From Mycolicibacterium hodleri (lineage in GTDB: Bacteria; Actinomycetota; Actinomycetes; Mycobacteriales; Mycobacteriaceae): DNA of 64,000 nucleotides. The stretch is from contig NZ_RCZG01000003.1 of NCBI RefSeq assembly GCF_006439015.1, forward strand, positions 1,278 through 65,277. The letters are read 5' to 3'. This document shows positions 39,973-50,712 of this stretch, one piece after another. The notes beneath the pieces are model-generated. The model did no database searches. It was given only the letters and a program-made list of their open reading frames with translations, and was not told where the DNA came from. The position numbers were made by a program, and so were the translations under genes. Numbering within the stretch: position 1 is the stretch's first letter; every line of letters starts with the position of its first letter.

Positions 39973-42164
39973 CGGTCCTCCAGCCGCCAGATGGATTGTT
40001 CCCGTCCGTCGATGGTGACGCTCCCGGCGGGGGCGAAGTTCATCGTCTCCCGAAGCGTCTCGTAGACCGCGTCGGTGACGTCGATACCGGGTTGCTGCGA
40101 ACCGCTCTTCACCTGATAGGCGATGTTCACCGCGGCGCCCCACATGTCGTAGACGACGGACATGCGGCCGCTCAGCCCACTGCTGACCGTGCCGGTGTCG
40201 ATACCCGCGCGCAGGCTGAGACTGCTGCTCGTCTCACTGTTGAACCGGTCGACGATCCGTTGGCACTCGAGTGCGAAGTCGACTGTCCTGCGGGCGTTGT
40301 CAAGCCGCGGCACGTTGAGGCCGCAGCTCCCCAGATAGCCGTTTCGCACGCCGCGGATCCGCTCGATGCCGAGACTGTCCGCAGCTGCGTCGAACTGGCG
40401 CTCGATCTCGTCGACGATGGCGAGCGACCGCTCGGAGGTCAGTTCGGCCTGCAGCTGGTCCAGACCCATGACGTCGGCGAAGATCACGGACACGTCCTGG
40501 TGTTCCTCGGCGGGGATCTCCTCACCCAACCGGTACCTCTCGACTACCGGCTCCGGCATCAGCAGCGCCAGCAGTTGATCGTTCTCCTTGCGTTGTGCGT
40601 TGAGAAGCTCCTCCTTGACCGTGAGGCTCCTGCTCATCTCGTTGAATGCCTTTGTCAGATCGCCGATCTCGTCGCGGGTCTCGACGGGAATGGTGACGTG
40701 GTAGTCACCGCCGCTGATCCTTCGCGCACCTGTCTCCAGCCGCCTGATCGGCCGCACGAACAGCTGAGCCAGGAACACTGCGGCCACGCACACCACGAAG
40801 ATGATTCCGACGGTCGACAGCACCATCGTCCTGGTGAACGTGGCCTCGCGCTCGAACGCCTCCGCCGTGTCGATCTTCGCGACGATGGACCAGTGCAGGT
40901 CGGTGTCCGGAATGCTCACCGGCGCGTAGGCCTGCAACGTCTGGTTTCCGAGGTAATCGGTGGTGATCAGCGTTCCGGACTGGCCGCGCTGCGCGTTGTC
41001 CGTGCCCTCAGAGGTCACGGGTTGAACCAGGGTCGTGCCACCCAGCCGGATCGCCCTGTCGGCTTCATCGGACGGGGTGCCAGCCCGAACGACGTCGCGT
41101 TTGTAGGCTTGCGGGTCCTCCAGGAACAGCCGCGAATCGGACCGCATCAGGTTGTCCGGGCCCGCCAGGAACGTCTCACCGGTTGCTCCCATACCTGATG
41201 CCGCCCAACGCTTGTCGAACGTCATCAGCCGGTTGATCTTGGAGGCGGGGAACTGCAGGGCGAGCACGCCTTCGGCGCGGCCTCCCGTGACCACTGGCGT
41301 CACCATCCACGCGGTCGGTTCGTTCTCTGCGGGCTGATAGATCTCGAAGTCCGTGAATCCCACGTAGTCGAGCGCGTTGGACGACAACGCCTTCTCGTAG
41401 GCGCCGCGGAGCTTGGATCCGCTGTAGGGGCCGGTCAGAATGTTGGTGCCGAGGTCGACGTCCTTGTACGCCGAATACACCACGTTTCCTGCGGTATCCA
41501 GCAACAGAGCGTCCTGAAACTCGAAGCGGGTGACGATCTCGCGGAAGAAGTCCTGGTACTGGGCGTTGGCCGCCGACCATGCACTCCCGTCGCGGGCATC
41601 GTCCATCGTGAGCGCGACGTCGTCGGACTTGCGTTGCGCCGTGTAGTGGGCCTGCAGGTATCGCTGCGCATTGTTCGTCGGAATCAGCTGGTCGGGGTTC
41701 AGTGCGATTCCGCTGTACTGCTCTACCTGCTTGATGAAGGTGTTGTCGTAGTAGTCGGTGAGCGACTGAGACAGACCCGGATCGATCGTCTGGGTCTGCA
41801 GTTGATTGAAACCGGCGGTGAACGCCGCCAGGGCATTCTCGGTGGTGGCTCCCCGGGTGTCGATGATCATCGAGCTCTTCAGGTCGGAGAGCTGGTCGAC
41901 CAGCGAGCGCGATTGAGACTCGCGCAATTCGGTCAGCCGGTTGAACACCGAGTCTCTCAGTGAGCTGCGGCCGGCCTGAAAACCGATGATGCCAACAACG
42001 GCGGCCGCCACGATCGTGCACAGCACCATCATCACGACGAGCTTGGACTGGATGCTCACCTTCGCCAGTGGGCGGCTGCGCTTCAAGCGCTCGAGCCTAT
42101 GGGGTTTGCCCGTCCGCGGAGCCGCCTCGGCGTCGGCAGCATCCGGCTCAGACACGTCCAACAT
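39969..42164 (-). CDS. Receptor-type class III adenylate/guanylate cyclase-like protein (Rv2435c-like), degenerate active site
   Basis: About 731 residues; ATG 42164 is preferred over ATG 42170 because GAAGGG directly abuts the latter. Counting from 42170: TM helix 43-66, an extracytoplasmic Cache-type sensor about 67-445, TM helix 450-472, HAMP 471-525, cyclase domain 556-720. First metal Asp is kept (D566 in FADV), as are D675 and N682. The second metal Asp is N610 (VRNGYLGS instead of the GD-x-YM pattern), the base-recognition Lys is R605, and the transition-state Arg is Q686. Normal catalysis is doubtful. Its stop overlaps the start of the MscS-type channel gene, suggesting one signalling unit. 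Confidence 0.85.
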   Translation of the reverse strand: MLDVSEPDAADAEAAPRTGKPHRLERLKRSRPLAKVSIQSKLVVMMVLCTIVAAAVVGIIGFQAGRSSLRDSVFNRLTELRESQSRSLVDQLSDLKSSMIIDTRGATTENALAAFTAGFNQLQTQTIDPGLSQSLTDYYDNTFIKQVEQYSGIALNPDQLIPTNNAQRYLQAHYTAQRKSDDVALTMDDARDGSAWSAANAQYQDFFREIVTRFEFQDALLLDTAGNVVYSAYKDVDLGTNILTGPYSGSKLRGAYEKALSSNALDYVGFTDFEIYQPAENEPTAWMVTPVVTGGRAEGVLALQFPASKINRLMTFDKRWAASGMGATGETFLAGPDNLMRSDSRLFLEDPQAYKRDVVRAGTPSDEADRAIRLGGTTLVQPVTSEGTDNAQRGQSGTLITTDYLGNQTLQAYAPVSIPDTDLHWSIVAKIDTAEAFEREATFTRTMVLSTVGIIFVVCVAAVFLAQLFVRPIRRLETGARRISGGDYHVTIPVETRDEIGDLTKAFNEMSRSLTVKEELLNAQRKENDQLLALLMPEPVVERYRLGEEIPAEEHQDVSVIFADVMGLDQLQAELTSERSLAIVDEIERQFDAAADSLGIERIRGVRNGYLGSCGLNVPRLDNARRTVDFALECQRIVDRFNSETSSSLSLRAGIDTGTVSSGLSGRMSVVYDMWGAAVNIAYQVKSGSQQPGIDVTDAVYETLRETMNFAPAGSVTIDGREQSIWRLEDR

Positions 42165-42282
42165 CGGCATCCCTTCGCCGGTCCGGCCTGTGCGACGGCT
42201 CCGCGGACACTAACACCGATGGGGTCGGTGGGGCCCCTGTGGTTGGCGTTGGTTATCGAATTGACGCATAGGGAGAAGCCCA

Positions 42283-43428
42283 CTACTCCATGGACATTCG
42301 CCGACGCGGCGCGAATCGCGTCACGTCCAGTCCGCGGGCGACGAGGTCGGAGGGCACGGATCCTCCGAGCACCAGTGCGGCACCGAGGCGGGCGGCAGCG
42401 GGCGCCGTCTGAATCCCGTAGCCACCCTGCCCGGCCAGCCAGAAGAATCCCGGCGCGTCCGGGTCCTCGCCGACGACGAAATTCCGGTCGGGAGCGAACG
42501 TGCGCAGGCCCGCCCATGACGAAGTGATACTGCGCACGGCGAGCACGGTGGCCGCGTTGATGGAATCTACGGCGCGGGCGATCTCCACCTCGTCGGGCTT
42601 GGCATCGCTTGGTGGACAGAGGGTTTCGTCGGCGGGCGAGCATAGGAACTGTGCACCCTCGGGATTGACGTAGAAGGACTCGTCGACCTCGCTGCAGTTC
42701 GGCAAGCCCTTGCTGGCCGAACCAAGGGGTGAGGCCACCATGAAGATGGTGCGCCGCAGCGGCGTCAGACCAACGGGGGTGACACCGGCCGCGGTCGCGA
42801 CGACGTCGGCCCACGCACCGGCGGCGTTGACGACGACCGGCGCCCGATGAACCCGCCCGTTCGACGTGGTAACCGCCCAGCGGTGGGCGCGGCGCTCCAG
42901 CGTCGTCACCGCCGCGTTCCGGAAGATCTCGGTGCCGTTGGCGCGCGCGCCGCGGACGTACCCCTGGTGTATCGCCGCCACGTCGAGGGCCATGGCCCGC
43001 GGTTCGAACATGCCTCGCTCTGCCACGTCCGGCTTCAGCAGTGGAAAGACCTCCCGGCACTGCGATCCGTCCAGCAGTTCGGCATCCGAGACCAGCGTAT
43101 GCACTGACTCGTACATGGCCTCGATGCGATCGCCGCGGCCCTCGAGCGCGATCTGCAGCAGCGGCCGCGGCGTCACCAGAACCGGCTCGAAGAAGTCCGG
43201 TGGCGATTCGAAGAACGCACGGCTGGCCGTCGTCAGCGCTCGAACCTGTTCTCCACCATAGGTTTCGAGGAAGGTCGCCGCTGACCTGCCGGTGGTGTGG
43301 AAGGCGAGGGTCGACTCCATCTCGAGCAGCGAGACCCGAGCCGTCTTGGACATTTCGTACGCGATCGACACCCCCGCGATTCCACCGCCGATCACGATGA
43401 CGTCGACGTCGGTCTCCGTCTCGCTCAC
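42283..43428 (-). CDS. FAD-dependent amino acid/amine oxidase-like protein (DadA/DAO family)
   Basis: A 381-residue flavoprotein. GTG 43428 (VSETETDVDVIVIGGG) was chosen since a leaderless -10 box precedes it and the divergent gene starts at 43495. The FAD site VIVIGGGIAGVSIAYEM, STLAFHTTGRSAATFLETYGG, VVNAAGAWADVVA and the C-terminal GFFWLAGQGGYGIQTAPAAARL motif define the DAO family. Members oxidise D-amino acids, glycine, sarcosine or related amines. The substrate is not evident. With the PucR/aldehyde dehydrogenase/aminotransferase genes nearby, a role in amine or amino acid breakdown is plausible. Confidence 0.8.
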   Translation of the reverse strand: MSETETDVDVIVIGGGIAGVSIAYEMSKTARVSLLEMESTLAFHTTGRSAATFLETYGGEQVRALTTASRAFFESPPDFFEPVLVTPRPLLQIALEGRGDRIEAMYESVHTLVSDAELLDGSQCREVFPLLKPDVAERGMFEPRAMALDVAAIHQGYVRGARANGTEIFRNAAVTTLERRAHRWAVTTSNGRVHRAPVVVNAAGAWADVVATAAGVTPVGLTPLRRTIFMVASPLGSASKGLPNCSEVDESFYVNPEGAQFLCSPADETLCPPSDAKPDEVEIARAVDSINAATVLAVRSITSSWAGLRTFAPDRNFVVGEDPDAPGFFWLAGQGGYGIQTAPAAARLGAALVLGGSVPSDLVARGLDVTRFAPRRRMSME

Positions 43429-43435
43429 CGCACTG

Positions 43436-43441
43436 AAGCTA
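43436..43441 (-). promoter_or_regulatory. -10 box (TAGCTT) for leaderless DAO-family gene
   Basis: On the minus strand TAGCTT is followed by 7 nt and GTG 43428, with no ribosome binding site. Confidence 0.5.
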
Positions 43442-43481
43442 TGCGGGGTTACGGCGATCCGTCCACCTGGCACCCTGCACG

Positions 43482-43487
43482 TATCCT
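43482..43487 (+). promoter_or_regulatory. -10 box (TATCCT) for leaderless DUF808 gene
   Basis: TATCCT is followed by 7 nt (GTGAGCC) and ATG 43495, with no ribosome binding site. The opposing promoter's -35 position falls on the same bases as this one's (about 43459-43464). Confidence 0.55.
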
Positions 43488-43494
43488 GTGAGCC

Positions 43495-44436
<942 letters not shown>

Positions 44437-44460
44437 CTCGCCGAGTCTCGGCCGGGCCGT

Positions 44461-46101
44461 TCAGCGCCGCGCGAGGATCATCATCGCGACGTGCAGCGAC
44501 GTCCGAGATTCGGCGTCGTCGAGGTCTACGCCCAGCAGTCGCTCGACGGCTGCCAGTCGCGAGTACAACGTCGGCCGCGACACGTGCAGCCGCTTGGCGA
44601 GTTCGGCCTTGTTGCCGCCCACCTCGAGGAAACCCGCGAGCAGGTCGAACGTCTCGTCACCGTGCGTGGCCCGCCGCTCCAGCAGCCCGCGCAGCTCCGT
44701 CTCGGCGAACGCCTGCACCCGCGGGTCGGTGCGGATCAGGGCGATCAGACCGCGCAGCCGTACGTCGGCCGCGCGGTAGAAGGGCCGCTCGTCGGGCATC
44801 GCCAGCGCCACCTCGGCGACGTGGCCGGACTCGGCGAGTCCGCCGGCCGCGTCGACCAGCCTGCTCGATTCCGGTCCCACGCCGATCACGCACGCCGAGA
44901 CGCCATCTACGCGAAGCACACCGTGCCGGATCGCCGAGGCCACGTCACCGAGCACGTGTTCGGGGTCGAGACCGGCCGCGACGGCCGTCCCCACGTGCAT
45001 GGTCCTGGGTTGCAGTGCCAGCAGCAGGTCGATCTGACCGTCGTCGCGGCTGGCGGTCAGGACGCTGTGTCCACCGGAGCGGATCGCGTGGACGACGGCG
45101 TCCAGCGTCCGGCCGCGGCGCTGCTGGATCAGCAGCTGGTTGGCGCTGGCGCTCTCGCGCAGCCGCACCGTCACCGGCACGTAGGTAAGGGCGGGCCGCA
45201 GGCCGAGCGCGTGGGCGCGGGCGGTGGCCTCGCCCTCGTCCCGGATGCGGCCGCGCAGCAGGTCGTCGACGAGTCCGCTCTGCGCGCGCATCTCGAGTGA
45301 CGTGCGGTCCTGCTCGACCATCCGGTGCAGCGCCAGCGCCTGTGCCGCGCGTTCGAGGGTGGTGACGGTGCGGCCATCGGCGTCGTCATCCTCGCGGCGA
45401 CCCCGCGGCGCGACCAGCCGCCCCCACTCCTGCCGATACGGACCCACGGGACGGGCCACCCAGGTGCCCTGTCCCGCAACCGAATTCAACCGGGATCGCC
45501 GCTCCCAGTCGGCGAGCAACTCAGTCAGCGGCACGGCGCGTCGGACGAACGCCACCACCTGTCGGTTGAGGTCTTCCAAGACGATCGGGGTGTCGAGCAT
45601 GTCTGCCGCCGCAGCGATGATCTCGTCGACCGACGCCCGCCGCATGCTGAGGTTCGTGAATGCCTCGTGCACCCGCCTGGCGTAGTCGACCTCGGCATAC
45701 TGTTCGGCCACGATCCGTCGATGCACCTCCTCGGTGACCTCGACGAACCGCACGGGACGGTGCAGTGCGACGACGGGCAACTCGAGGTGACTACCCACGT
45801 CCCTGACCGAACGCGGCACCTCGTCGACGTGCAGTCCGAGTTCGACGACGACCGCGACGGCACCCGCCCTGGCGAGCTGCGGCAGGTACTCGTCACGGCG
45901 CCGAGCGTCGGCCAGCGCCTGGCCGGTGGTCAGGACCATCTCGCCGCCCTCGAGCAGATTCGACAGGTCGGCCAGATCGCTCACGTGCACCCACCGCACC
46001 GGCCGGTCGAGGGTCTCGGGACGGTCGGCCCCGCACACGATCTCGGGCGCTCCCGCCCGCAATACCGGGAGCGCGAGAACCTCGCGGACGGTGGGCAACA
46101 T
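44461..46101 (-). CDS. PucR-family transcriptional regulator
   Basis: A 546-residue regulator from ATG 46101 (MLPTVREVLALPVL), preferred over GTG 46107 because a -10 box lies 6 nt upstream. The N-terminal PucR domain (VRWVHVSDLADLSNLLEGGEMVLTTG), a middle GGDEF-like part and the C-terminal PucR HTH (LLAGFLEVGGNKAELAKRLHVSRPTLYSRLAAVERLLGVDLDD) are clear. PucR proteins activate purine or amine catabolism genes; those next to aldehyde dehydrogenase/aminotransferase pairs usually respond to GABA- or beta-alanine-type compounds. It is divergent from such a pair here. Confidence 0.87.
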   Translation of the reverse strand: MLPTVREVLALPVLRAGAPEIVCGADRPETLDRPVRWVHVSDLADLSNLLEGGEMVLTTGQALADARRRDEYLPQLARAGAVAVVVELGLHVDEVPRSVRDVGSHLELPVVALHRPVRFVEVTEEVHRRIVAEQYAEVDYARRVHEAFTNLSMRRASVDEIIAAAADMLDTPIVLEDLNRQVVAFVRRAVPLTELLADWERRSRLNSVAGQGTWVARPVGPYRQEWGRLVAPRGRREDDDADGRTVTTLERAAQALALHRMVEQDRTSLEMRAQSGLVDDLLRGRIRDEGEATARAHALGLRPALTYVPVTVRLRESASANQLLIQQRRGRTLDAVVHAIRSGGHSVLTASRDDGQIDLLLALQPRTMHVGTAVAAGLDPEHVLGDVASAIRHGVLRVDGVSACVIGVGPESSRLVDAAGGLAESGHVAEVALAMPDERPFYRAADVRLRGLIALIRTDPRVQAFAETELRGLLERRATHGDETFDLLAGFLEVGGNKAELAKRLHVSRPTLYSRLAAVERLLGVDLDDAESRTSLHVAMMILARR

Positions 46102-46119
46102 TGACACATCGTAATGTCA
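46102..46119. promoter_or_regulatory. TGACA-N8-TGTCA repeat enclosing the pucR -10 box
   Basis: TGACA (46102-46106) and TGTCA (46115-46119) flank 8 nt that contain TACGAT on the minus strand (46108-46113), the leaderless -10 box 6 nt from ATG 46101. A protein bound here would block pucR and could act on the divergent aldehyde dehydrogenase gene. Confidence 0.55.
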
Positions 46120-46181
46120 GAGCAGGTATCTCTTACATGTTGACGGGTATCGGGGCTCACCATTGCCGGGAGAATCGGGTC

Positions 46182-47705
46182 ATGACACTCAGCACCCGGG
46201 TCCGCACCATCGCGCACTGGTCCGACGGCAAGTTCTTCGCAGGCTCCGGCGACCGCACCGCCCCGGTCACGAACCCGGCGACCGGGCAGGTCACCGGCGA
46301 ACTGGCTCTGGCCGACGTGGCCGACGCGCGCACCGTCATCGACGCGGCCGCGGCGGCGTATCCGGCGTGGCGCGACACCTCGCTGGCCAAGCGCACGCAG
46401 ATCCTGTTCGCCTTCCGGGAACTGCTCAACGCCCGCAAGGGCGAGCTGGCCGAGATCATCACCAGCGAGCACGGCAAGGTCGTCTCCGATGCCCTCGGCG
46501 AGGTCAGCCGCGGCCAGGAAGTCGTCGAATTCGCCTGCGGCATAGCGCATCTGCTCAAGGGTGGGATGACGGAGAACGCCTCGACCAACGTCGACGTCGC
46601 GTCCATCCGCCAGCCGCTCGGCGTCGTCGGCATCATCAGCCCATTCAACTTCCCGGCCATGGTGCCGATGTGGTTCTTCCCCATCGCCATCGCCGCGGGC
46701 AACACCGTCGTCCTCAAGCCGTCGGAGAAGGACCCCTCGGCGGCACTCTGGATCGCCGAGCTGTGGGCGGAGGCCGGCCTACCCGCCGGAGTGTTCAACG
46801 TGCTGCAGGGCGACAAGGTCGCGGTGGACGAACTGCTGACCAACGCTGACGTCAAGGCCATCAGCTTCGTCGGCTCCACGCCGATCGCGCAGTACGTGTA
46901 TGCCACCGGAACGTTGCACGGCAAGCGGGTCCAGGCTCTCGGCGGCGCCAAGAACCACGCGATCGTGCTGCCCGACGCAGACCTCGACTTGGCCGCCGAC
47001 GCGATGATCAACGCCGGTTTCGGTTCGGCGGGCGAGCGCTGCATGGCCATCTCGGCGTGCGTCGCCGTCGGCCCGATCGCCGACGACCTGGTCGCCAAGA
47101 TCGCGGACCGCGCGAAGGGACTCAAGACCGGCCCAGGATTCACCCCAGCCGGCACTTCGGACTCCGACATGGGCCCGCTGGTCACCAAGGCGCACCGCGA
47201 TCGGGTGGCCTCCTACGTCGACGCCGGCGAGGCCGACGGTGCGACCATCGTCGTGGACGGCCGCGGGATCTCGGTCGACGACGAGTCAGACGGTTTCTGG
47301 CTCGGACCCACGCTGATCGACCACGTCACCCCCGAGATGAGCGTCTACACCGACGAGATCTTCGGCCCGGTGCTGTCGGTGGTGCGCGTCGATACCTACG
47401 ACCAGGCGCTGGCGCTGATCAATGCCAACCCCTACGGCAACGGCACCGCGATCTTCACCAACGACGGGGGTGCCGCCCGACGCTTCCAGAACGAGGTCGA
47501 GGTCGGCATGATCGGCATCAACGTGCCCATCCCCGTGCCCACCGCCTACTACAGTTTCGGTGGCTGGAAGAGCTCGCTCTTCGGCGACACCCACGCCCAC
47601 GGCACGGAGGGCGTGCACTTCTTCACCCGTGGCAAGGTAGTGACCACGCGCTGGCTCGACCCGAGCCACGGTGGGATCAACCTCGGATTCCCCCAGAACA
47701 GCTGA
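46182..47705 (+). CDS. CoA-acylating methylmalonate/malonate-semialdehyde dehydrogenase-like (MmsA family)
   Basis: A 507-residue aldehyde dehydrogenase from ATG 46182 (MTLSTRVRTIAHWSDGKFF), with GGGAGA a few bases upstream. GIISPFNFPAMVPMWFFPIAIAAGN, FVGSTPIAQYVYATG, GGAKNHAIVLPDADLD, GERCMAISACVAVG with the catalytic Cys, and the C-terminal GWKSSLFGDTHAHGTEGVHFFTRGK are the hallmarks of MmsA. Such enzymes turn methylmalonate or malonate semialdehyde plus CoA and NAD into propionyl- or acetyl-CoA and CO2. With an omega-aminotransferase 12 nt downstream, a beta-alanine-type or beta-aminoisobutyrate pathway is likely. Confidence 0.87.
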   Translation: MTLSTRVRTIAHWSDGKFFAGSGDRTAPVTNPATGQVTGELALADVADARTVIDAAAAAYPAWRDTSLAKRTQILFAFRELLNARKGELAEIITSEHGKVVSDALGEVSRGQEVVEFACGIAHLLKGGMTENASTNVDVASIRQPLGVVGIISPFNFPAMVPMWFFPIAIAAGNTVVLKPSEKDPSAALWIAELWAEAGLPAGVFNVLQGDKVAVDELLTNADVKAISFVGSTPIAQYVYATGTLHGKRVQALGGAKNHAIVLPDADLDLAADAMINAGFGSAGERCMAISACVAVGPIADDLVAKIADRAKGLKTGPGFTPAGTSDSDMGPLVTKAHRDRVASYVDAGEADGATIVVDGRGISVDDESDGFWLGPTLIDHVTPEMSVYTDEIFGPVLSVVRVDTYDQALALINANPYGNGTAIFTNDGGAARRFQNEVEVGMIGINVPIPVPTAYYSFGGWKSSLFGDTHAHGTEGVHFFTRGKVVTTRWLDPSHGGINLGFPQNS

Positions 47706-47717
47706 TCAGGAGCACCC

Positions 47718-49103
47718 ATGACCACCACCGAAGCGTCGCAGGTTCTACCCAACGGTCAGGACCTCTCGACCGCCAAGGCCGAGGGCGCCCACGCCTACGA
47801 ACTGGACCGCAAGCACGTCTTCCATTCGTGGTCGGCCCAGGAACAGATCACGCCGATGACCATCGTGGCGGCGGACGGTTCCTACGTGTGGGACGGCGAC
47901 GGCAACAAGCTGCTCGACTTCTCCGGGCAGCTGGTGTTCACCAACATCGGCCATCAGCACCCGAAGGTGGTCAAGGCCATCGCCGACCAAGCGGCCAAGC
48001 TGTGCACGGTCGCACCGCAGCACGTCAACGCGGCACGGTCCGAGGCGGCCCGGCTGATCGCCGAACGTACTCCTGGCGACCTCAACCACGTGTTCTTCAC
48101 CAACGGTGGCGCCGACGCCGTCGAGCATGCCGTCCGAATGGCGCGGCTGCACACCGGCCGCTACAAGGTGCTCTCGCGCTACCGCTCCTACCACGGTGGC
48201 ACCGACACCGCGATCAACCTGACGGGCGACCCGCGTCGCTACCCCAACGACTACGCCAGCGGTGGCGTCGTGCACTTCAACGGCCCGTTCTTGTACCGCT
48301 CGTCCTTCTACGCGGAGAACGAGCAGCAGGAAAGCGAGCGTGCACTCGAGTACCTGGAGCGGCTGATCCAGCACGAGGGTGCAGCGTCGTTCGCGGCCAT
48401 CATCCTCGAGTCCGTGCCCGGCACCGCGGGCATCATGGTCCCGCCGCCCGGATACCTGGCCGGCGTTAGGAAGATCTGCGACAAGTACGGCATCGTGTTG
48501 ATCGCCGACGAGGTGATGGCCGGTTTCGGGCGGACCGGAAAGTGGTTCGCCATTGAGCACTTCGACGTCGTCCCGGATCTGATCACCTTCGCCAAGGGCG
48601 TCACCTCCGGCTACGTTCCGCTCGGCGGTGTCGCGATCAGCGACGCGATCTACTCGACGTTCGCCGACCGCGCCTACCCCGGCGGCCTGACCTACTCCGG
48701 CCACCCGCTGGCCTGCGCCGCCGCCGTCGCGACGATCAACGCCATGGAGGACGAGGGCATGGTGGCCAACGCCGCCCGCATCGGATCCGAGGTGCTCGGA
48801 CCCGGCCTGCAGGACCTCGCAGCCAAGCACCCGTCGGTGGGCGAGGTCCGTGGGCTCGGCGTGTTCCAGGCCATCGAACTGGTTTCGAATCCGAAGACCC
48901 GTGAGCCGCTGGCGGCGTACGGCGGCTCCAGCCCGGCAATGAACGCGGTGATCGCCGCGTGCAAGTCCGGTGGCCTGCTCCCGTTCGCCAACTTCAACCG
49001 GATCCACGCGGTGCCCGCCTGCAACATCACCGATGCCGAGGTCGCCGAGGGGCTCAAGATCCTCGACGCCGCGCTGACGGTGGCCGACGGTTACGTCGGC
49101 TGA
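47718..49103 (+). CDS. Class III omega-amino acid aminotransferase (beta-alanine/GABA type)
   Basis: A 461-residue PLP enzyme. [92 protein letters not shown] and the PLP-lysine segment [20 protein letters not shown] are typical of omega-amino acid:pyruvate and taurine-type aminotransferases. It would make the semialdehyde used by the MmsA-like enzyme just upstream (gap 12 nt, same operon). It is distinct from the aminotransferase at 32582-33901. Confidence 0.85.
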   Translation: MTTTEASQVLPNGQDLSTAKAEGAHAYELDRKHVFHSWSAQEQITPMTIVAADGSYVWDGDGNKLLDFSGQLVFTNIGHQHPKVVKAIADQAAKLCTVAPQHVNAARSEAARLIAERTPGDLNHVFFTNGGADAVEHAVRMARLHTGRYKVLSRYRSYHGGTDTAINLTGDPRRYPNDYASGGVVHFNGPFLYRSSFYAENEQQESERALEYLERLIQHEGAASFAAIILESVPGTAGIMVPPPGYLAGVRKICDKYGIVLIADEVMAGFGRTGKWFAIEHFDVVPDLITFAKGVTSGYVPLGGVAISDAIYSTFADRAYPGGLTYSGHPLACAAAVATINAMEDEGMVANAARIGSEVLGPGLQDLAAKHPSVGEVRGLGVFQAIELVSNPKTREPLAAYGGSSPAMNAVIAACKSGGLLPFANFNRIHAVPACNITDAEVAEGLKILDAALTVADGYVG

Positions 49104-49124
49104 GGCTGATCGCCGAGACTGCGC

Positions 49125-49158
49125 TTGTTGACGAATCTCGCGCGAATTGCGTAAACAA
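49125..49158. promoter_or_regulatory. Imperfect 34-bp palindrome upstream of sthA
   Basis: TTGTTGACG (49125-49133) and CGTAAACAA (49150-49158) pair at 8 of 9 positions around a central TCGCGCGA palindrome. It could be an operator for sthA or a weak terminator for the aminotransferase operon, whose stop is 22 nt to the left. Confidence 0.4.
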
Positions 49159-49192
49159 CCGTAGTTTCGGCGTCAGTGGGTACCCCGTTTCC

Positions 49193-50626
49193 ATGGCGAC
49201 GGCGACTGAGTACGACCTGATCGTGATCGGCTCCGGCCCCGGCGGGCAGAAGGCGGCGGTGGCTGCTGCCAAACTCGGCAAGACGGTCGCCGTGGTCGAA
49301 CGGCGTCACATGATCGGTGGAGTCTGCGCCAACACCGGCACCATTCCATCGAAGACCCTGCGCGAAGCGGTACTGCATCTGACGGGCATGAACCAACGCG
49401 AGATGTACGGCGCCAGCTATCGCGTCAAGGAGAAGATCACCCCTGCCGATCTCCACCAACGCACCTCGCACGTCGTCAACCGCGAGGTAGAGACGATCCG
49501 CGACCAACTGATGCGCAACAAGATCGACCTCTTCGTCGGGCTGGGTAGCTTCGTCGACGCCAACACCGTGAGGGTCGAAGGGCCCGTCGAGGCCGAACAC
49601 CGCACGTTGACGGGCGAATACATCGTCATCGCCACCGGCACCAGCCCGCGTCGCCCTGACGGTGTCGACTTCGACCGCGAACGCGTCCTGGACTCCGACG
49701 AGATCCTCCACCTTGACTTCATCCCGACGTCCATGGTCGTCGTCGGCGCAGGGGTGATCGGCATCGAGTACGCGTCGATCTTCGCCGCGCTCGGCAGCAA
49801 GGTGACTGTGGTCGAGAAGCGCGAGACCATGCTCGACTTCTGCGATCCCGAGGTGGTCGAGGCGCTGCGCTTCCACCTCCGCGACTCCGCCGTCACGTTC
49901 CGCTTCGGCGAAGAGGTGACCGACGTCGACGTGTCGTCGACCGGCACACTGACCACGTTGGCGAGCGGGAAGCAGATCGCGGCGGAGGCGGTCATGTACT
50001 CGGCGGGACGAACGGGACAGACCGACGGTCTCGATCTCGCCGCCGCCGGCCTGAGCACCGACGACCGCGGACGCATCGTGGTGGACGAGCACTACCGCAC
50101 CAAGGTCCACAACATCTTCAGCGTCGGTGACGTCATCGGTTTCCCGGCGTTGGCGGCGACGTCGATGGACCAGGGCAGGCTGGCGGCCTACCACGCGTTC
50201 GGCGAGCCCGCCCACGACATGACCGCTCTCCAGCCGATCGGCATCTACTCGATTCCGGAGGTGTCGTTCGTCGGTGCGACCGAGGTGGAGCTCACCCGCG
50301 ATGCCGTCCCGTACGAGTTCGGCATATCTCGATACCGCGAACTCGCGCGCGGCCAGATCTCCGGCGATTCCTACGGCATGCTCAAGCTGTTGGTGTCGAC
50401 CGAGGATCGCACACTGCTCGGCGTCCACATCTTTGGCTCGTCCGCCACCGAACTGGTGCACATCGGACAGACGGTCATGGGCTGTGGCGGCACCGTGGAC
50501 TACCTGGTCGACGCCGTACTCAACTATCCGACGTTCTCCGAGGCCTACAAGGTGGCCGCCCTCGACGTGATGAACAAGATTCGCGCCGTCGAGAAGTTCC
50601 ATGCCGAGGCCACCGCACGGGACTGA
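49193..50626 (+). CDS. sthA: Soluble (Si-specific) pyridine nucleotide transhydrogenase
   Basis: A 477-residue flavoprotein of the disulfide-reductase family from ATG 49193. The FAD motif [23 protein letters not shown] and [18 protein letters not shown] are present. The redox-active second cysteine of lipoamide dehydrogenase is replaced by Thr in C-A-N-T-G-T, the mark of Sth[28 protein letters not shown] is the NAD site and [20 protein letters not shown] the second FAD site. It moves reducing equivalents between NADPH and NAD+. The M. tuberculosis equivalent is Rv2713. It stands 89 nt after the aminotransferase gene, so it may have its own promoter. Confidence 0.88.
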   Translation: MATATEYDLIVIGSGPGGQKAAVAAAKLGKTVAVVERRHMIGGVCANTGTIPSKTLREAVLHLTGMNQREMYGASYRVKEKITPADLHQRTSHVVNREVETIRDQLMRNKIDLFVGLGSFVDANTVRVEGPVEAEHRTLTGEYIVIATGTSPRRPDGVDFDRERVLDSDEILHLDFIPTSMVVVGAGVIGIEYASIFAALGSKVTVVEKRETMLDFCDPEVVEALRFHLRDSAVTFRFGEEVTDVDVSSTGTLTTLASGKQIAAEAVMYSAGRTGQTDGLDLAAAGLSTDDRGRIVVDEHYRTKVHNIFSVGDVIGFPALAATSMDQGRLAAYHAFGEPAHDMTALQPIGIYSIPEVSFVGATEVELTRDAVPYEFGISRYRELARGQISGDSYGMLKLLVSTEDRTLLGVHIFGSSATELVHIGQTVMGCGGTVDYLVDAVLNYPTFSEAYKVAALDVMNKIRAVEKFHAEATARD

Positions 50627-50712
50627 CGAGCCACGTTCGCCCGTGCGTGGGATCCATCTCAGTCCCCGCGGTTGTCGGTGCTCGACGTCGCCGTCGATGA
50701 CAGGATCGTGCC

